A model generated the notes under the pieces. It had not been told where the DNA came from, did not search any database, and saw nothing but the letters and a program-made list of their open reading frames with translations. From Pseudoxanthomonas daejeonensis (lineage in GTDB: Bacteria > Pseudomonadota > Gammaproteobacteria > Xanthomonadales > Xanthomonadaceae), in NCBI RefSeq assembly GCF_010093205.1, contig NZ_PDWN01000009.1, forward strand, positions 1-64,000: a DNA stretch of 64,000 nucleotides, given 5' to 3'. The number at the start of each line of letters is the position of its first letter. Within the stretch, counting starts at the first letter, position 1. Shown in pieces: positions 36,801-43,686 of the stretch. The position numbers were made by a program, and so were the translations under genes.

Positions 36801-37687
36801 CCACCGAGCAGGCCGGCCAGGTGGCCCAGCCAGTCGGCACGCGCAGCGGTGTCCAGGAGGATGCCGCGGATCCAGTCGGCGATCGCCAGCGCGCCGCGCG
36901 CCGGCAGCGTCGTGATCGGGAAGTCGGGAACCTGGTCGCCATCGCGCAGGCCGAGCAGGCCGGCAAGCGCCGAAAGTTCGGGCGAGGCTGCGGCGGCATC
37001 GGCCTGCGCCTTGACCAGCGAGAGCACCAGGTCGAGCAGGGCATCGTCCAGTGCATCGGTGCCATCGGCCGAGACGCGGACGTCGCGCGGGGTCGGTGCA
37101 CCCGGCAGTTGCAGCCCCTGGAGCAACAGCGCGAACACCGGCGCTGCGGGATCGTACGGCGAGGTGGGCAGATCGATTTCCAGGCCCACGCCGCCCAGCC
37201 GCGGTTGGCCGGGCACCGGCGGCGCGGCATCGAGCGTGATCGTGCTGCCCAGGCGGATGCGTCCGCCGCTGGAGCCGAGCAGGAGGGGCTCGACCGGCAA
37301 GCCTCCTTCCTTCTGTGCGCGGAACAGGGGGATCGCCAGCGTGGTGGCCGAGCCCGGGTCGGTGGTCGAACAACGCAGGCCCAGGCCGATGTGCAGGCCT
37401 TCCGTCGGTCGTTCGTCGACGGTCACGGCCACCTGCAGCGGCGGGTCCTCGATCTGCAGCAGCGGCAACCAGGTCAGGCCGTTGTCTGTGCTGCGCTCCG
37501 CGCCGCCCATCGCCTCATCGACGAAGGCCATCAGGGCCTCGCGTTGCGCGGGACTGGCCAGGATGGTCCTGAGCGAATGTTCCGGGTTGGCGAACCAGTC
37601 CTGGTTGGGATCGCCCTCGGCATCGAATATGCCCAGCGCCTTGCCCAGGTTGCCGAGGACTCCGAAATCACCGCTGCCCAGGCTCAC
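27842..37687 (-). CDS. Giant DUF6603-domain protein, 3281 aa
   Basis: The largest gene of the window. The GTG at 37687 overlaps the stop of the 211-aa gene (GTGA); the frame is open further upstream but only as a shadow of that gene. No signal peptide or long membrane helix. Residues 1 to about 2090 are many Ala/Leu/Gly-rich beta units with a recurring helical signature DP-x-A-x(2)-L (near 487, 723, 1290, 1462, 1660 and 1888). A degenerate alpha/beta-hydrolase-like stretch lies at about 890-1060. About 2090-2530 match the DUF6603 type (YLEQIGFGATSLNGRL, FFLTGIGGGFGINRQLRLP). The last 750 residues differ in style and end in a Lys/Arg-rich tail. The alternating hydrophobic strands could form a long tube or scaffold (inference). 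Function unknown. Confidence 0.88.
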   Translation of the reverse strand: MSLGSGDFGVLGNLGKALGIFDAEGDPNQDWFANPEHSLRTILASPAQREALMAFVDEAMGGAERSTDNGLTWLPLLQIEDPPLQVAVTVDERPTEGLHIGLGLRCSTTDPGSATTLAIPLFRAQKEGGLPVEPLLLGSSGGRIRLGSTITLDAAPPVPGQPRLGGVGLEIDLPTSPYDPAAPVFALLLQGLQLPGAPTPRDVRVSADGTDALDDALLDLVLSLVKAQADAAAASPELSALAGLLGLRDGDQVPDFPITTLPARGALAIADWIRGILLDTAARADWLGHLAGLLGGSVAAGAARFDLGGAAQLELALRVDNGPSGNPRLTPSLSVLLGTGNTRVEARADLLRIDLVTGQATALPSLGLWAAAGTPASPLLDSTEARAETLRLGFALDGARRLTFVLAADGVQVRGTSYGTLDLSTPDAVMGAAGAIVSDALDEIADEVLAGLGDALGLVRRLTGLSPPAGVPAISAQQLLADPLAAVADYWRALLAVPTAAASVLEDLRRAIADAAQDAVPLIGDGTRAAPWRLSLAGPLNLEVWRDGDVLVVDLGVETVVASLGAASTVQSRIAARLARIDLANRGVELLGQVEALLATRAQGSTPLARLALADGLSLEAGHAGLRMAWSPAAGLSVAADVPALALHRDATQWPIRLPAIAADGRVDLAPADWDGVEALAGQLGRLAGGFTAELVAVLGWDGPPDASSAQRLRLRDLVDDPAAALRAWLPSLLGGDLRERALAIAADLFSGTPALPGVLAGIGRPDDPYRIAVDPALPELALWFAPEGIASAAPSIDDLLDGWQPGQAGLPPAVLQAALVARAALSADLRALLYGRDVEAALAALQQRWAGGDGRIVMPATAPAGVTLHTAPLSAVQLPGRINLPALLGRPLTTIVHVALGTDAWPDAPAGRRIDLCGSGRDASMFTLPAAATGEWYVALGTRAECRGTGGGDGTAGQAERLARWLSTLSAVDSQVVVVAVAGAGHAARVAAQKPECACVTALVTLGTPLTPVSLTALSIQPTADALRLLQRLLPAPDSADSAELQLGRGLVRSMMELAALPDPADDLGLPDVPPPPPRAGLDVRAIFGVVAEADVARALTAIVAAGLGARTQTASPATAIRAGLHWPLPSGAAGTLNLSGGAQLELVGSDMAGNPQLARALHVQVRIDDAIGWIVATDELELRAVSIALTLPLAGDLPASARVVLHDARIYGQSWEALACGGPADAVAAVLPEARVLLAAAMQRLTRDTASQASLALSQLLKALGILDGAFGLVGDALDQFVHDPAGLVRQRMASAGSEVAAAVASLLGQRGIGIDLPARRVYVEGEGRGRFDWSLDLSAGADGPVGQARLGSIDVPVTGGLQLQLDLDPFRVALDWQLPGGGSEAVELWPLPDPQALARMAARAAPGLAAQAAVETMRRADVAVRPVLDSALDTLGMLAGVASDAQRSLRPLVGMFADPVAWLRGSGALATDPVRIQALLDALRPLMGLPGSVGQSLALAPGVTLAVAADSGGARLALGVDSSSWNAAPAVTGRLACGIGATLALSAGAAPRLGLETRIGLSGGIGDRQSLAVALGDSGLRVALRPASGADIALLPFAGLGSLVQTAAESVLPFLLDRIAGLNGTPGDLVRAVGDALALRRNAKFDVDALRAWAADPAAALSGAIPTLTGGALQAIAPLLDDFLPAAVQATAIPAQLDVTVSGVTLVWRPGEGRMQVLAPSLAVPGIETLGLKLAVSAAGLDELAVAVGPARIDAGGVLLRPFASIAAGNAPAGGRRVLLGLSADDTHHFAARWNLDGGSFDVVASDGVLADAIATTDPAQVALRIVDVVADVVAAMAMAQQPVQDLLDTSFGSAAGSDVRRLLQGVLLDDADPGQLIDGLFDPEALLERVQRLFRNIAGAAFEIDAGDLKLAITSSGDGTIGLQVGIDNRFALVEGDVCLWLENDADWIEDGSSDPGGGVFVGLMKTGPLAFTPSLAVRGVGLRVGKSSGPLLDAGISIGSVALHVFANVDGDTAPDLGLQLQFSELAVATSGAQGDNGVAQGIMRDTGPTPPKPAFSPALAIQSHDGGPVNVSLSAGDGAGPWWIGIRRGFGPLYLEQIGFGATSLNGRLERISLLMDGSVSMFGLTCTVDDLQITYFAGNDDFFNPANWQVDLAGLAVSADMAGVSLAGGLLKQTTPKGTEYLGMLLGRFAVYGLTVYGGYGEGEQDGQKFTAFFAIGAVNGPIGGPPAFFLTGIGGGFGINRQLRLPSDLAQFGDYPLIQALDIAASPSDPMTQLRELGSYFPMQRGTFWFAAGMSFNSFALVDGIAVVGVQIGDGLDINLLGLARMALPRPQAALVSIELALMVRFSSSEGVLWVQGQLTDNSWLLYEDVKITGGFAYVIWFKGERAGEFVLSLGGYHPDFNRDGYPVVPRLGLRWSIGSNIVIKAGTYFALTSEALMAGGDFEVSARFGPAWAEVKFGAHGIVFFDPFHYDVSAYARIAAGVTIDTWLFGEITFSINIGARIHVLGPDFRGSATFEIGPIELTVRFGGSEKADRNLLGADAFIGKYLEAADNGKARPHAVMVNTGALPARGEDSTPDGSASRPFVVVNEFSMSFTTTVPATGVARTQPRPGQQASTSHPPSAALGVAPMGAAMTASTIGLAWRADGADRPFPFRDSARPHGSFPMGIWGPEQDPNARKVPKGEMVKALNELDLVCSAEPSGGGPQIAYHQVEIGKRKPLPFSRRPAAISAQLAAAQSVAALVQQPGTTAAAFAVARDYLARTATPTALAALRGERQSPPRVGALTEGLEIAQATTVPAPASPPAVADYDHFIDAPVVVGLLDGVTVGVSVAPRTRTSVKGSERGWRIAPPTLAAVDAGRSRSIAARLTVVDTPALASRNGTVLAANTLPPTAIAHAASASVARQGSAQSDALTGFAAAMSTRAAVVRPRNRRAAAASGATLAAGQTVILKLPNARADVASNAERPRLVVSGMPARVVLLAHGGRWLADRQVGPGQDAASLELPVGTERIIAIGQGSMDAGAVAARGLSGWHAGMQLPYAGWSTAVAPGCVVRARGQRLALHGERQDAGWVGGAELVRGTGTVATTFSGAPRMLLVALDDPAVAGDPSAARQLLLGLDGAVRVRDGASDRPPVLLVMDNRSVLAYDIVADGDRPVVVTIASDDDWSLVGVMASPDLDAKSAIAMIAARGLDAVVAPFAPASIAGNAASSLLAWQGPVRDRQTRIAARAQAGRPFESGATKEPAAKKPSRASPKKSPEPARTRHGNARKNGAPR

Positions 37688-38319
37688 GAGCGCACCGCCG
37701 TGCTCTTCAGCGAACTCGTGCCGGAGAACCGGAACCGCGCCATCGGCACGATCTCGATGCCCTGCTTGCGGGCCGAAAGCTCGACCGGCACCAGCAGGTT
37801 GCCGCGCTGGTCCTTGCCCACCGCGGCGGCCATGCCGCCGACCAGTTCGAGCAGGCAGTTCCAGGCGAATGCGACCAGCGCCTCGCTCCAGATCGCCACC
37901 ACCGGCTCGGGGCCGATCGGCCTGCTGGCGGTGGCCGCATACAGTCCGGAAGGCGAGGCCGCCGAACCGACCACGAACAGCATGGTGACCGTGCCCTTGC
38001 CGATCTGGTCGCAACGCACCGGGATGCTGACCTGCAGCGCACCGTCGGCCAGCTTCACGTCGACTGCGGCGAATCCCACGGCCAGCTCGCTGTCACCCTG
38101 GACCCAGATGACTTCAGTCTTCTTCGTCGCACGGAAGAAACCGGCGGCGCGACCCGCCCCCACGCGCAACAGCGGCGTGAGCCGCGTGGCGGGGACGAAC
38201 ACAGTGGGGAACACATCGCCTTCGGCGATCTTCGTTCGCGCCGCGGCCTGTGGCAGGCGCTTTGCGCTGCGTTCGGTCTCGATGAAACGGACGAACTCGG
38301 GAGCGACGGTGTCGGCCAT
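37684..38319 (-). CDS. Uncharacterised protein, 211 aa, first gene of the giant-protein operon
   Basis: No family recognised. The ATG at 38319 (MADTVAPEFVRFIETERSAK) has GGAGGGCC upstream; earlier in-frame starts lack this. Beta-rich, with one hydrophobic helix-like stretch near residue 150 (VAFAWNCLLELVGGMAAAV) that is too short and mixed to call a membrane anchor. No signal peptide. Its stop overlaps the GTG of the giant gene by four bases, so the two are translated together. A small conserved partner before a giant structural protein could be a chaperone, cap or adaptor, which is speculation. Transcribed divergently from the arginine antiporter. Confidence 0.85.
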   Translation of the reverse strand: MADTVAPEFVRFIETERSAKRLPQAAARTKIAEGDVFPTVFVPATRLTPLLRVGAGRAAGFFRATKKTEVIWVQGDSELAVGFAAVDVKLADGALQVSIPVRCDQIGKGTVTMLFVVGSAASPSGLYAATASRPIGPEPVVAIWSEALVAFAWNCLLELVGGMAAAVGKDQRGNLLVPVELSARKQGIEIVPMARFRFSGTSSLKSTAVRS

Positions 38320-38473
38320 CCGTGGGCCCTCCAATAGGGTGCCGCGCGTGACATGGCGACCGCACGGACGCATGCGCATCCGGAGGTGGCCTTACGGGGA
38401 GGAAACGACTGTTGCCTCTCCTCGAACGCAAGGGCGCCAAAGCTGCGGCCACATGCAAGATGAACACGCCGGT

Positions 38474-38530
38474 GGCCCGCGATCATGGCCCGTACCTGCC
38501 GGTACGGATCGCGGGCCCCGGTTTACTTTT
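38474..38530 (+). promoter_or_regulatory. Long hairpin with T-rich tail in the leader of the arginine antiporter
   Basis: Plus strand: outer 10-bp stem GGCCCGCGAT/ATCGCGGGCC, a 6-base bulge, inner 7-bp stem CCGTACC/GGTACGG with loop TGCC, then TTTACTTTT at 38522-38530. It looks like an intrinsic terminator 64 bases before the antiporter ATG, hence possibly an attenuator. No promoter for it is certain. Confidence 0.5.
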
Positions 38531-38593
38531 GGTCCGTCCGCCGCACAGCATGGTCCTGACTGCCGCAGCCGCGGCCCATTGAAGGGGTGGGGT

Positions 38594-40021
38594 ATGGCAT
38601 CAGCTGACGCGAAAATGTCCCGGTTCCAGCTCACCGCGATGGTGGTGGGCAGCATGGTCGGCGCGGGGATCTTCTCGCTGCCCCGCACCTTCGCAGGCGC
38701 CACCGGCCCGCTGGGTGCGGTGATCGCCTGGCTGATCGCCGGCACCGGCATGTACATGCTGGCGCGGGTGTTCCAGTTCCTGGCCGAGCGCAAGCCGGAC
38801 CTCGACGCCGGCGTGTTCGCCTACGCCAAGGCCGGTTATGGCGACTATCCGGGCTTCCTGTCCGCGTTCGGCTACTGGATCGGCAGCTGCATCGGCAACG
38901 TGTCCTACTGGGTGCTGATCAAATCGACCCTGGGCGCATTCTTCCCTGTATTCGGCGAAGGCAACACGCTGGTCGCCATCCTGGTGTCGTCGATCGGCAT
39001 CTGGCTGTTCCATTTCATGATCCTGCGCGGGATCCAGCAGGCCGCCGCGTTGAACATGATCGTCACCATCGCCAAGATCATTCCGATCGTGGTGTTCATC
39101 CTGATCCTGTTCTTCGCCTTCCGCATGGAGATGTTCCGCTTCAATTTCTACGGCGGCGGACTGGATGGCGGGATATTCGAGCAGGTGCGGATGACGATGA
39201 TGGTCACGGTGTTCGTGTTCATCGGCATCGAGGGCGCCAGCGTCTATTCGCGCTACGCCAAGGAGCGGCGCGATGTCGGCTTCGCCACCATCGTGGGCTT
39301 CGTCGGGGTGACCTCGCTGATGGTGCTGGTCACGCTGCTGCCTTACGCGGTGATGCCGCGCGAGGACATCGCCGGCATCCGCCAGCCTTCCATGGCTGGC
39401 GTGCTCGAGGCGGTTGTCGGCCCTTGGGGTGCGGTTTTCGTCAGCGTAGGCCTGCTGGTTTCGGTGCTCGGTGCCTACCTGGCGTGGGCGCTGATCTGCG
39501 CCGAGGTGATGTCGGCCGCCGCGCGCACCCGCGCCATGCCGGCGATCTTCGCCCGCGAGAACAAGAACAAGGTGCCCGTAGTGGCGATGTGGGCGACGAG
39601 CATTGTCATCCAGGTGATCGTGATCACCACCTACTGGTCGACCGACGCCTTTGGGCTGATGCTCAACCTGACCAGCTCGATGGCCCTGGTCCCGTTCCTG
39701 CTGGTGGCCGGGTATGCGTTGCAGCTGACTACGCGTGGCGAAACCTACGAGCAGGAACGCTCGGCGCTGCGCTCGCGGCACATCCTCATCGCCGCGGTGG
39801 CCACGGTCTATACCGGCTACCTGCTCTATGCCGGCAGCCTGAAATTGCTGGTGTTGTCGGCCATCCTGTATGCGCCGGGCAGCCTGCTGTACGTCTGGGC
39901 GCGGCGCGAGCAGGGCAAGAAGGTATTCGAGCGCACCTCGGACATCGTGATCCTGGCCTTGGCCACGCTCGGTGCGATCGTCGGCATCTACTGGATCGCC
40001 ACCGGTTACATCGTCCTGTAA
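38594..40021 (+). CDS. arcD: APC-family basic amino acid antiporter, likely arginine:ornithine (ArcD-type)
   Basis: A 475-residue inner-membrane carrier with about 12 hydrophobic segments. The N-terminal APC signature is MVVGSMVGAGIFSLPRTFAG; further features are DLDAGVFAYAKAGYGDYPGF and the TM6-region motif GIEGASVYSRYAKERRDVG. These match the arginine/agmatine-ornithine antiporter group (YdgI/ArcD). It exchanges external arginine for ornithine in the deiminase pathway. The ATG at 38594 is preceded by GAAGGGGTGGGG; the open frame that runs far upstream is antisense shadow of the giant gene. Arginine deiminase lies 880 bases downstream on the same strand, which supports the substrate. No arcB or arcC is seen in the window. 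Confidence 0.88.
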   Translation: MASADAKMSRFQLTAMVVGSMVGAGIFSLPRTFAGATGPLGAVIAWLIAGTGMYMLARVFQFLAERKPDLDAGVFAYAKAGYGDYPGFLSAFGYWIGSCIGNVSYWVLIKSTLGAFFPVFGEGNTLVAILVSSIGIWLFHFMILRGIQQAAALNMIVTIAKIIPIVVFILILFFAFRMEMFRFNFYGGGLDGGIFEQVRMTMMVTVFVFIGIEGASVYSRYAKERRDVGFATIVGFVGVTSLMVLVTLLPYAVMPREDIAGIRQPSMAGVLEAVVGPWGAVFVSVGLLVSVLGAYLAWALICAEVMSAAARTRAMPAIFARENKNKVPVVAMWATSIVIQVIVITTYWSTDAFGLMLNLTSSMALVPFLLVAGYALQLTTRGETYEQERSALRSRHILIAAVATVYTGYLLYAGSLKLLVLSAILYAPGSLLYVWARREQGKKVFERTSDIVILALATLGAIVGIYWIATGYIVL

Positions 40022-40053
40022 CGATCGAGGCAGTGCGGCAGGATGCAAGAAAA

Positions 40054-40080
40054 AAAGCCCCGGCGGATCGCCGGGGCTTT
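40054..40080. terminator. Bidirectional terminator between arcD and the glycine-zipper lipoprotein
   Basis: A 12-bp stem AAAGCCCCGGCG / CGCCGGGGCTTT with loop GAT. Reading on the minus strand the stem is followed by further Ts, making it strong for the lipoprotein gene; on the plus strand it ends arcD with TTT. Confidence 0.88.
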
Positions 40081-40121
40081 GATTGTTCGCGCCAGTCCCA
40101 GCCCGCGAGGGCAGGGAGTGC

Positions 40122-40580
40122 TCAGCGCGAAACGCGGGTGGTGACGCCGTCGGAAGACACGCGCACCTGGTCGCCGACGCGGAATTGGTCGGGGGTGCCT
40201 TCCTGCACGACCGCCATGGTCCTGCCCGACTCCAGCTGCACGGTGACTTCCACGCCAGGACGCGTGGTGCCGGCCACGGCATTGCCCGCCGCACCGCCCG
40301 CCACCGCGCCGCCGACGGTCGCCGCGGTCTGGCCGCGTCCACCGCCCACGGTGCTTCCGGCCAGTCCACCCAGGACCGCACCCGTGGCGGTGGCAACGCC
40401 GCGCGAATCGTTCTGGATCTGGACCGCGCGCACCGCAGTCACCGTGCCGGTTTCGACGTGCTGCGCCCTTCCGGCTTCGGAACGGGTAAACGTGTTGGGG
40501 TTGTTATGGGTCGCACATCCGGACAGGGCGGCAATACCCAGGACCAGCGCTGCACCAACAATGATCTTCGTCTGCTTCAT
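40122..40580 (-). CDS. Glycine-zipper 2TM outer-membrane lipoprotein (SlyB/17-kDa antigen type)
   Basis: A 152-residue lipoprotein. The signal ends LSGC (cleavage before the Cys), followed by a linker with TGTVTAVRAVQIQND. A Gly-zipper hairpin comes next (AVLGGLAGSTVGGGRGQ, VGGAVAGGAAGNAVAG) and a small C-terminal beta domain (VTVQLESGRTMAVVQEG, DQVRVSSDG). Such proteins help keep outer-membrane integrity. The ATG at 40580 has GGAGG upstream. It sits between two arginine-pathway genes on the opposite strand; no functional link is evident. Confidence 0.9.
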   Translation of the reverse strand: MKQTKIIVGAALVLGIAALSGCATHNNPNTFTRSEAGRAQHVETGTVTAVRAVQIQNDSRGVATATGAVLGGLAGSTVGGGRGQTAATVGGAVAGGAAGNAVAGTTRPGVEVTVQLESGRTMAVVQEGTPDQFRVGDQVRVSSDGVTTRVSR

Positions 40581-40904
40581 CAGGTTCCTCCGTTGAAAGA
40601 ATTCGGTTGCGAGTGGCGCCTCGCTTCCCCCCTTGTCTTCCGGGAACACGCGATACTCCGGACACGCTGGTTGTCGGGACGCAGGTTCATAACGGCATCG
40701 GATTGCCCGGACATTCATACTCCCCATGCGACGGCATGCGCAAGGGCATGCCCCGTATCCACCCCGGGGTGTGATCGACAGGCGACCGTGGCCGGTGTCA
40801 AGATGAGCTGAACGATCAGGGCCGCGAAGCGCATCGCCCAGGACATGGCTACGGGCGGAAGGGCGGCGGCACCACCACATTCCACGTCCAGCTTGGAGAT
40901 TGGC
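40581..40904. other. Intergenic region, divergent promoter space before arginine deiminase
   Basis: 324 bases between the lipoprotein and arcA starts. I see no gene. A 7-bp inverted repeat GGCATGC-N6-GCATGCC lies at 40733-40752. No ANR/FNR box (TTGAT-N4-ATCAA) or confident -35/-10 pair was found by eye, although deiminase genes are often oxygen-controlled. Confidence 0.5.
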
Positions 40905-42152
40905 ATGTCCGCACCTGTCTATGGCGTTCACTCGGAAGTCGGCACGCTGCGCAAGGTCCTGGTCTGTTCCCCCGGCCTGGCGCACATGCGCCTGACGCCC
41001 AGGAACAAGGACGACCTGCTCTTCGACGACGTGATGTGGGTGGACAACGCCAAGCGCGACCACTTCGATTTCGTCTCCAAGATGCGCGACCGCGGCGTGG
41101 ATGTCGTGGAGATGCACCAGATGCTTGCCGAGACCGCGGCGTTGCCCGAGGCGCGCAAGTGGATCCTGGACCACCAGATCAACGCCAACGAAGTCGGCCT
41201 GGATGTCATGGTCGACGTGCGCGCCTACCTGGAGAGCCTCTCGCCACAGGAACTGGCGATCACGCTGATCGGCGGGCTGAGCGTGCTCGATGTCCCGGAC
41301 GATTTCGCCGGCCCCATCCTCAGGGCCGCGCGCGAGGTGCCGGACATGTTCGGTTACCTGCTGCCGCCGCTTCCGAACATGCTCTATACCCGCGACACGA
41401 CCTGCTGGATCTACCAGGGCGTGACGGTCAACTCGCTGTACTGGCCGGCGCGCCACGAGGAGACCATCCTCACCACCGCCATCTACAAGTTCCATCCGGA
41501 TTTCGCGACGGCGAATTTCCCGACCTGGTACGGCGACCCGACCGTCGACCACGGCAATGCCACCCTCGAGGGCGGCGACGTGCTCGTGCCCGGCAACGGC
41601 GTGGTGCTGGTGGGCATGAGCGAACGCACCTCGCGCACCGCGATCCTGCAGATGGCCAAGGCGCTGTTCGACAACAAGGCCGCCGAGCGGGTGGTGGTGG
41701 CCTCCATGCCCAAGCTGCGCTCGGCGATGCACCTGGATACGGTATTCACCTTCGCCGACCGCGACGTGGCGACCTACTTCCCGCACATCGTCGACCAGAT
41801 CACGCCGATCTCGCTGCGTCCCAGCGACAAGGCGCCGGGTTTCGAGGTGACCGTCGAGAAGAAGCATTTCAACGACGTGGTCGCCGAGTCGCTCGGGCTG
41901 AAGAAGCTGCGCATGGTGGCGGCCGGTGGCGACCACTACGCCGCCGAGCGCTCGCAGTGGGACAGCGGCAACAACCTGGTGGCGCTGTCGCCGGGCGTAG
42001 TCATGGCCTACGACCGCAACCCGACCACCAACACCGCGCTGCGCAAGGAAGGCATCGAGGTGATCACCATCGTCGGCGCGGAACTGGGCCGCGGTCGCGG
42101 GGGCGGCCACTGCATGACCTGTCCGCTGATCCGCGACGGCGTGGATTTCTGA
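40905..42152 (+). CDS. arcA: Arginine deiminase ArcA
   Basis: Converts arginine to citrulline and ammonia. It has 415 residues, close to the Pseudomonas enzyme. All family motifs are present: [37 protein letters not shown], and the C-terminal [12 protein letters not shown] in which Cys403 is the catalytic nucleophile. The ATG at 40905 with GGAG eight bases upstream is chosen over an in-frame ATG 60 bases earlier. With the antiporter at 38594 it would give arginine uptake and deimination, supplying ammonia against acid stress. The ornithine transcarbamylase and carbamate kinase needed for ATP gain are not nearby. Confidence 0.96.
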   Translation: MSAPVYGVHSEVGTLRKVLVCSPGLAHMRLTPRNKDDLLFDDVMWVDNAKRDHFDFVSKMRDRGVDVVEMHQMLAETAALPEARKWILDHQINANEVGLDVMVDVRAYLESLSPQELAITLIGGLSVLDVPDDFAGPILRAAREVPDMFGYLLPPLPNMLYTRDTTCWIYQGVTVNSLYWPARHEETILTTAIYKFHPDFATANFPTWYGDPTVDHGNATLEGGDVLVPGNGVVLVGMSERTSRTAILQMAKALFDNKAAERVVVASMPKLRSAMHLDTVFTFADRDVATYFPHIVDQITPISLRPSDKAPGFEVTVEKKHFNDVVAESLGLKKLRMVAAGGDHYAAERSQWDSGNNLVALSPGVVMAYDRNPTTNTALRKEGIEVITIVGAELGRGRGGGHCMTCPLIRDGVDF

Positions 42153-42243
42153 TCCAGCCGGACCGGCGACAAGGGGAGGGAGGCATGGCTGCATGGCGCC
42201 GGGTCCCTCGTACGCAACAGGCAACGATCGAGACGGGAGCTTG

Positions 42244-43686
42244 ATGAACACCACGCGCGCGCGGCACACCGGTTTCCTGCATTCGCTCCATCCCGGCCTG
42301 CGCGGCGGATCGTTGCTCGCGCTGGCGATCGCCGGTGCATTGGCCAGCGCGCCCGCGCTGGCGCAGGTCGATACCGATGCGATCTCCGACCTGATCGACG
42401 AGCCCGGGAGCGCGGGCCTGGGTTTCCTCTACCGCTTCGAGGAATCGCCCTACAAGGACGCCGGCCAACGTAGCGACCTGCTGCCGTTGTACCTGTACGA
42501 AGGCGAGCGCTTCTACCTCAACGCGGACCGGGCAGGGGTCAAGTTCGTCGACGACGGCACCCATCGCCTGGATGCCTTCCTGTCGCGCCGGCTGGAAGGT
42601 TTCGCCGAAGACGACATTCCGGACATCCTCGAAGGCATGGTGCCGCGCAACGCCGGTGCGGACCTGGGCATGCGCTACCGGCACAGCCTGGACTGGGGAA
42701 CCCTGCGCGCGACCGCGCTGGCCGACGTCAGCAGCACCTCCAACGGCAGTGAACTGCGGCTGGGCTACTCGTACACCTGGAGCGGCGACCGCTGGAGCCT
42801 GCGCCCGGACGTCAGCGTGTCCTTCCGCGACGCCGACCTCAACAACTACTACTACGGCGTGAGGCCCTACGAGGCCACGGTCGACCGGCCGGCCTACGCG
42901 CCGGGCAGCGGCACCGACGTCACCGTGGGCCTGTACGGCACCTACGGCTTCCTCAAGAACTGGCGCCTGATCGGCGGCGTCGCGGTGACCGCGCACGACA
43001 GCGTCATCGAGGACAGCCCGATCATCCGCGACGGCCTGCAGCCGGCGATCTTCGCCGGCGCCGTCTACGACTTCGGCACCGCGATCGCACGCTGGGACGA
43101 CGAAGACGTACCGCTGCTGATGAAGGTGTTCTACGGCCGGGCGTCGGGCGATGGCTGCCACATGGCCAAGATCATGACGCTCAGCTGCACGTCGCTGGAC
43201 CACGAGAACCCGAGCAGCGTCACCGGCGTGCACCTGGGCAAGCCGTTCGTGGAGCGGATCAACGGCTGGCCGATCGACTTCCATGGCTATGCCGGCTTCC
43301 TCTATCGCAACGAAATGAACACGATCGCACCCGATGCGTGGCAGTTCGACGCCTACATGAAGGGCTTCTTCTACGGCTTCCCGTGGAGCCACCGGGTCAA
43401 CACCCGGTTCGGCATGGGCGCGGGTATCTCGTACTCCAACCACGTGCCATCGCCGGAAGTCACCAGCCAGGCGCGGCGCGAACGCCCGACGTCAAAGCTG
43501 CTCAACTACCTGGACCCGACCATCGACATCAGCCTGGGCGACCTGTTTGGCAACAAGGACTGGAAACAGACCTACTTCGGTCTGGGCATCTCGCACCGTT
43601 CCGGCATCTTCGCCAGCTCGCGCCTGCTGGGCAGCGTCAATGGTGGCTCGAACTACATCTACGCATACGTGGAGACGACGCTCTGA
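42244..43686 (+). CDS. MipA/OmpV-family outer-membrane protein with extra C-terminal barrel half
   Basis: A 480-residue exported beta-barrel protein. The signal peptide has a long N-region and ends ALAQ near residue 41. Residues about 50-265 fit MipA/OmpV (LPLYLYEGERFYLNADRAGVKF, GADLGMRYRHSLDWG, NYYYGVRPYEA, VAVTAHDSVIEDSPII). The remaining 200 residues form a second strand-rich region (MKVFYGRASGDG, GLGISHRSGIF, GGSNYIYAYVE) not part of the usual 250-residue family. The HRSG motif recalls HxS in lipid A deacylases, but spacing to an acid differs, so no enzyme role is claimed. The ATG at 42244 has GGGAGC upstream. It may be cotranscribed with arcA, 91 bases away. Confidence 0.82.
   Translation: MNTTRARHTGFLHSLHPGLRGGSLLALAIAGALASAPALAQVDTDAISDLIDEPGSAGLGFLYRFEESPYKDAGQRSDLLPLYLYEGERFYLNADRAGVKFVDDGTHRLDAFLSRRLEGFAEDDIPDILEGMVPRNAGADLGMRYRHSLDWGTLRATALADVSSTSNGSELRLGYSYTWSGDRWSLRPDVSVSFRDADLNNYYYGVRPYEATVDRPAYAPGSGTDVTVGLYGTYGFLKNWRLIGGVAVTAHDSVIEDSPIIRDGLQPAIFAGAVYDFGTAIARWDDEDVPLLMKVFYGRASGDGCHMAKIMTLSCTSLDHENPSSVTGVHLGKPFVERINGWPIDFHGYAGFLYRNEMNTIAPDAWQFDAYMKGFFYGFPWSHRVNTRFGMGAGISYSNHVPSPEVTSQARRERPTSKLLNYLDPTIDISLGDLFGNKDWKQTYFGLGISHRSGIFASSRLLGSVNGGSNYIYAYVETTL

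Noticed and set aside
19662-38319. Reading the giant operon as an extracellular contractile injection system, type VI system or TC toxin
   Set aside because: No sheath, tube, spike, baseplate, AAA ATPase, Rhs/YD repeats or TcA/TcB-like features are visible in any of the six proteins.
38460-38582. Leader peptide gene MNTPVARDHG... before the antiporter
   Set aside because: No convincing ribosome site and overlap with the hairpin; kept only as a possibility in the findings, not annotated as a CDS.
36821-38593. Long upstream extension of the antiporter frame
   Set aside because: It runs antisense through the giant gene; the APC family start and ribosome site are at 38594.
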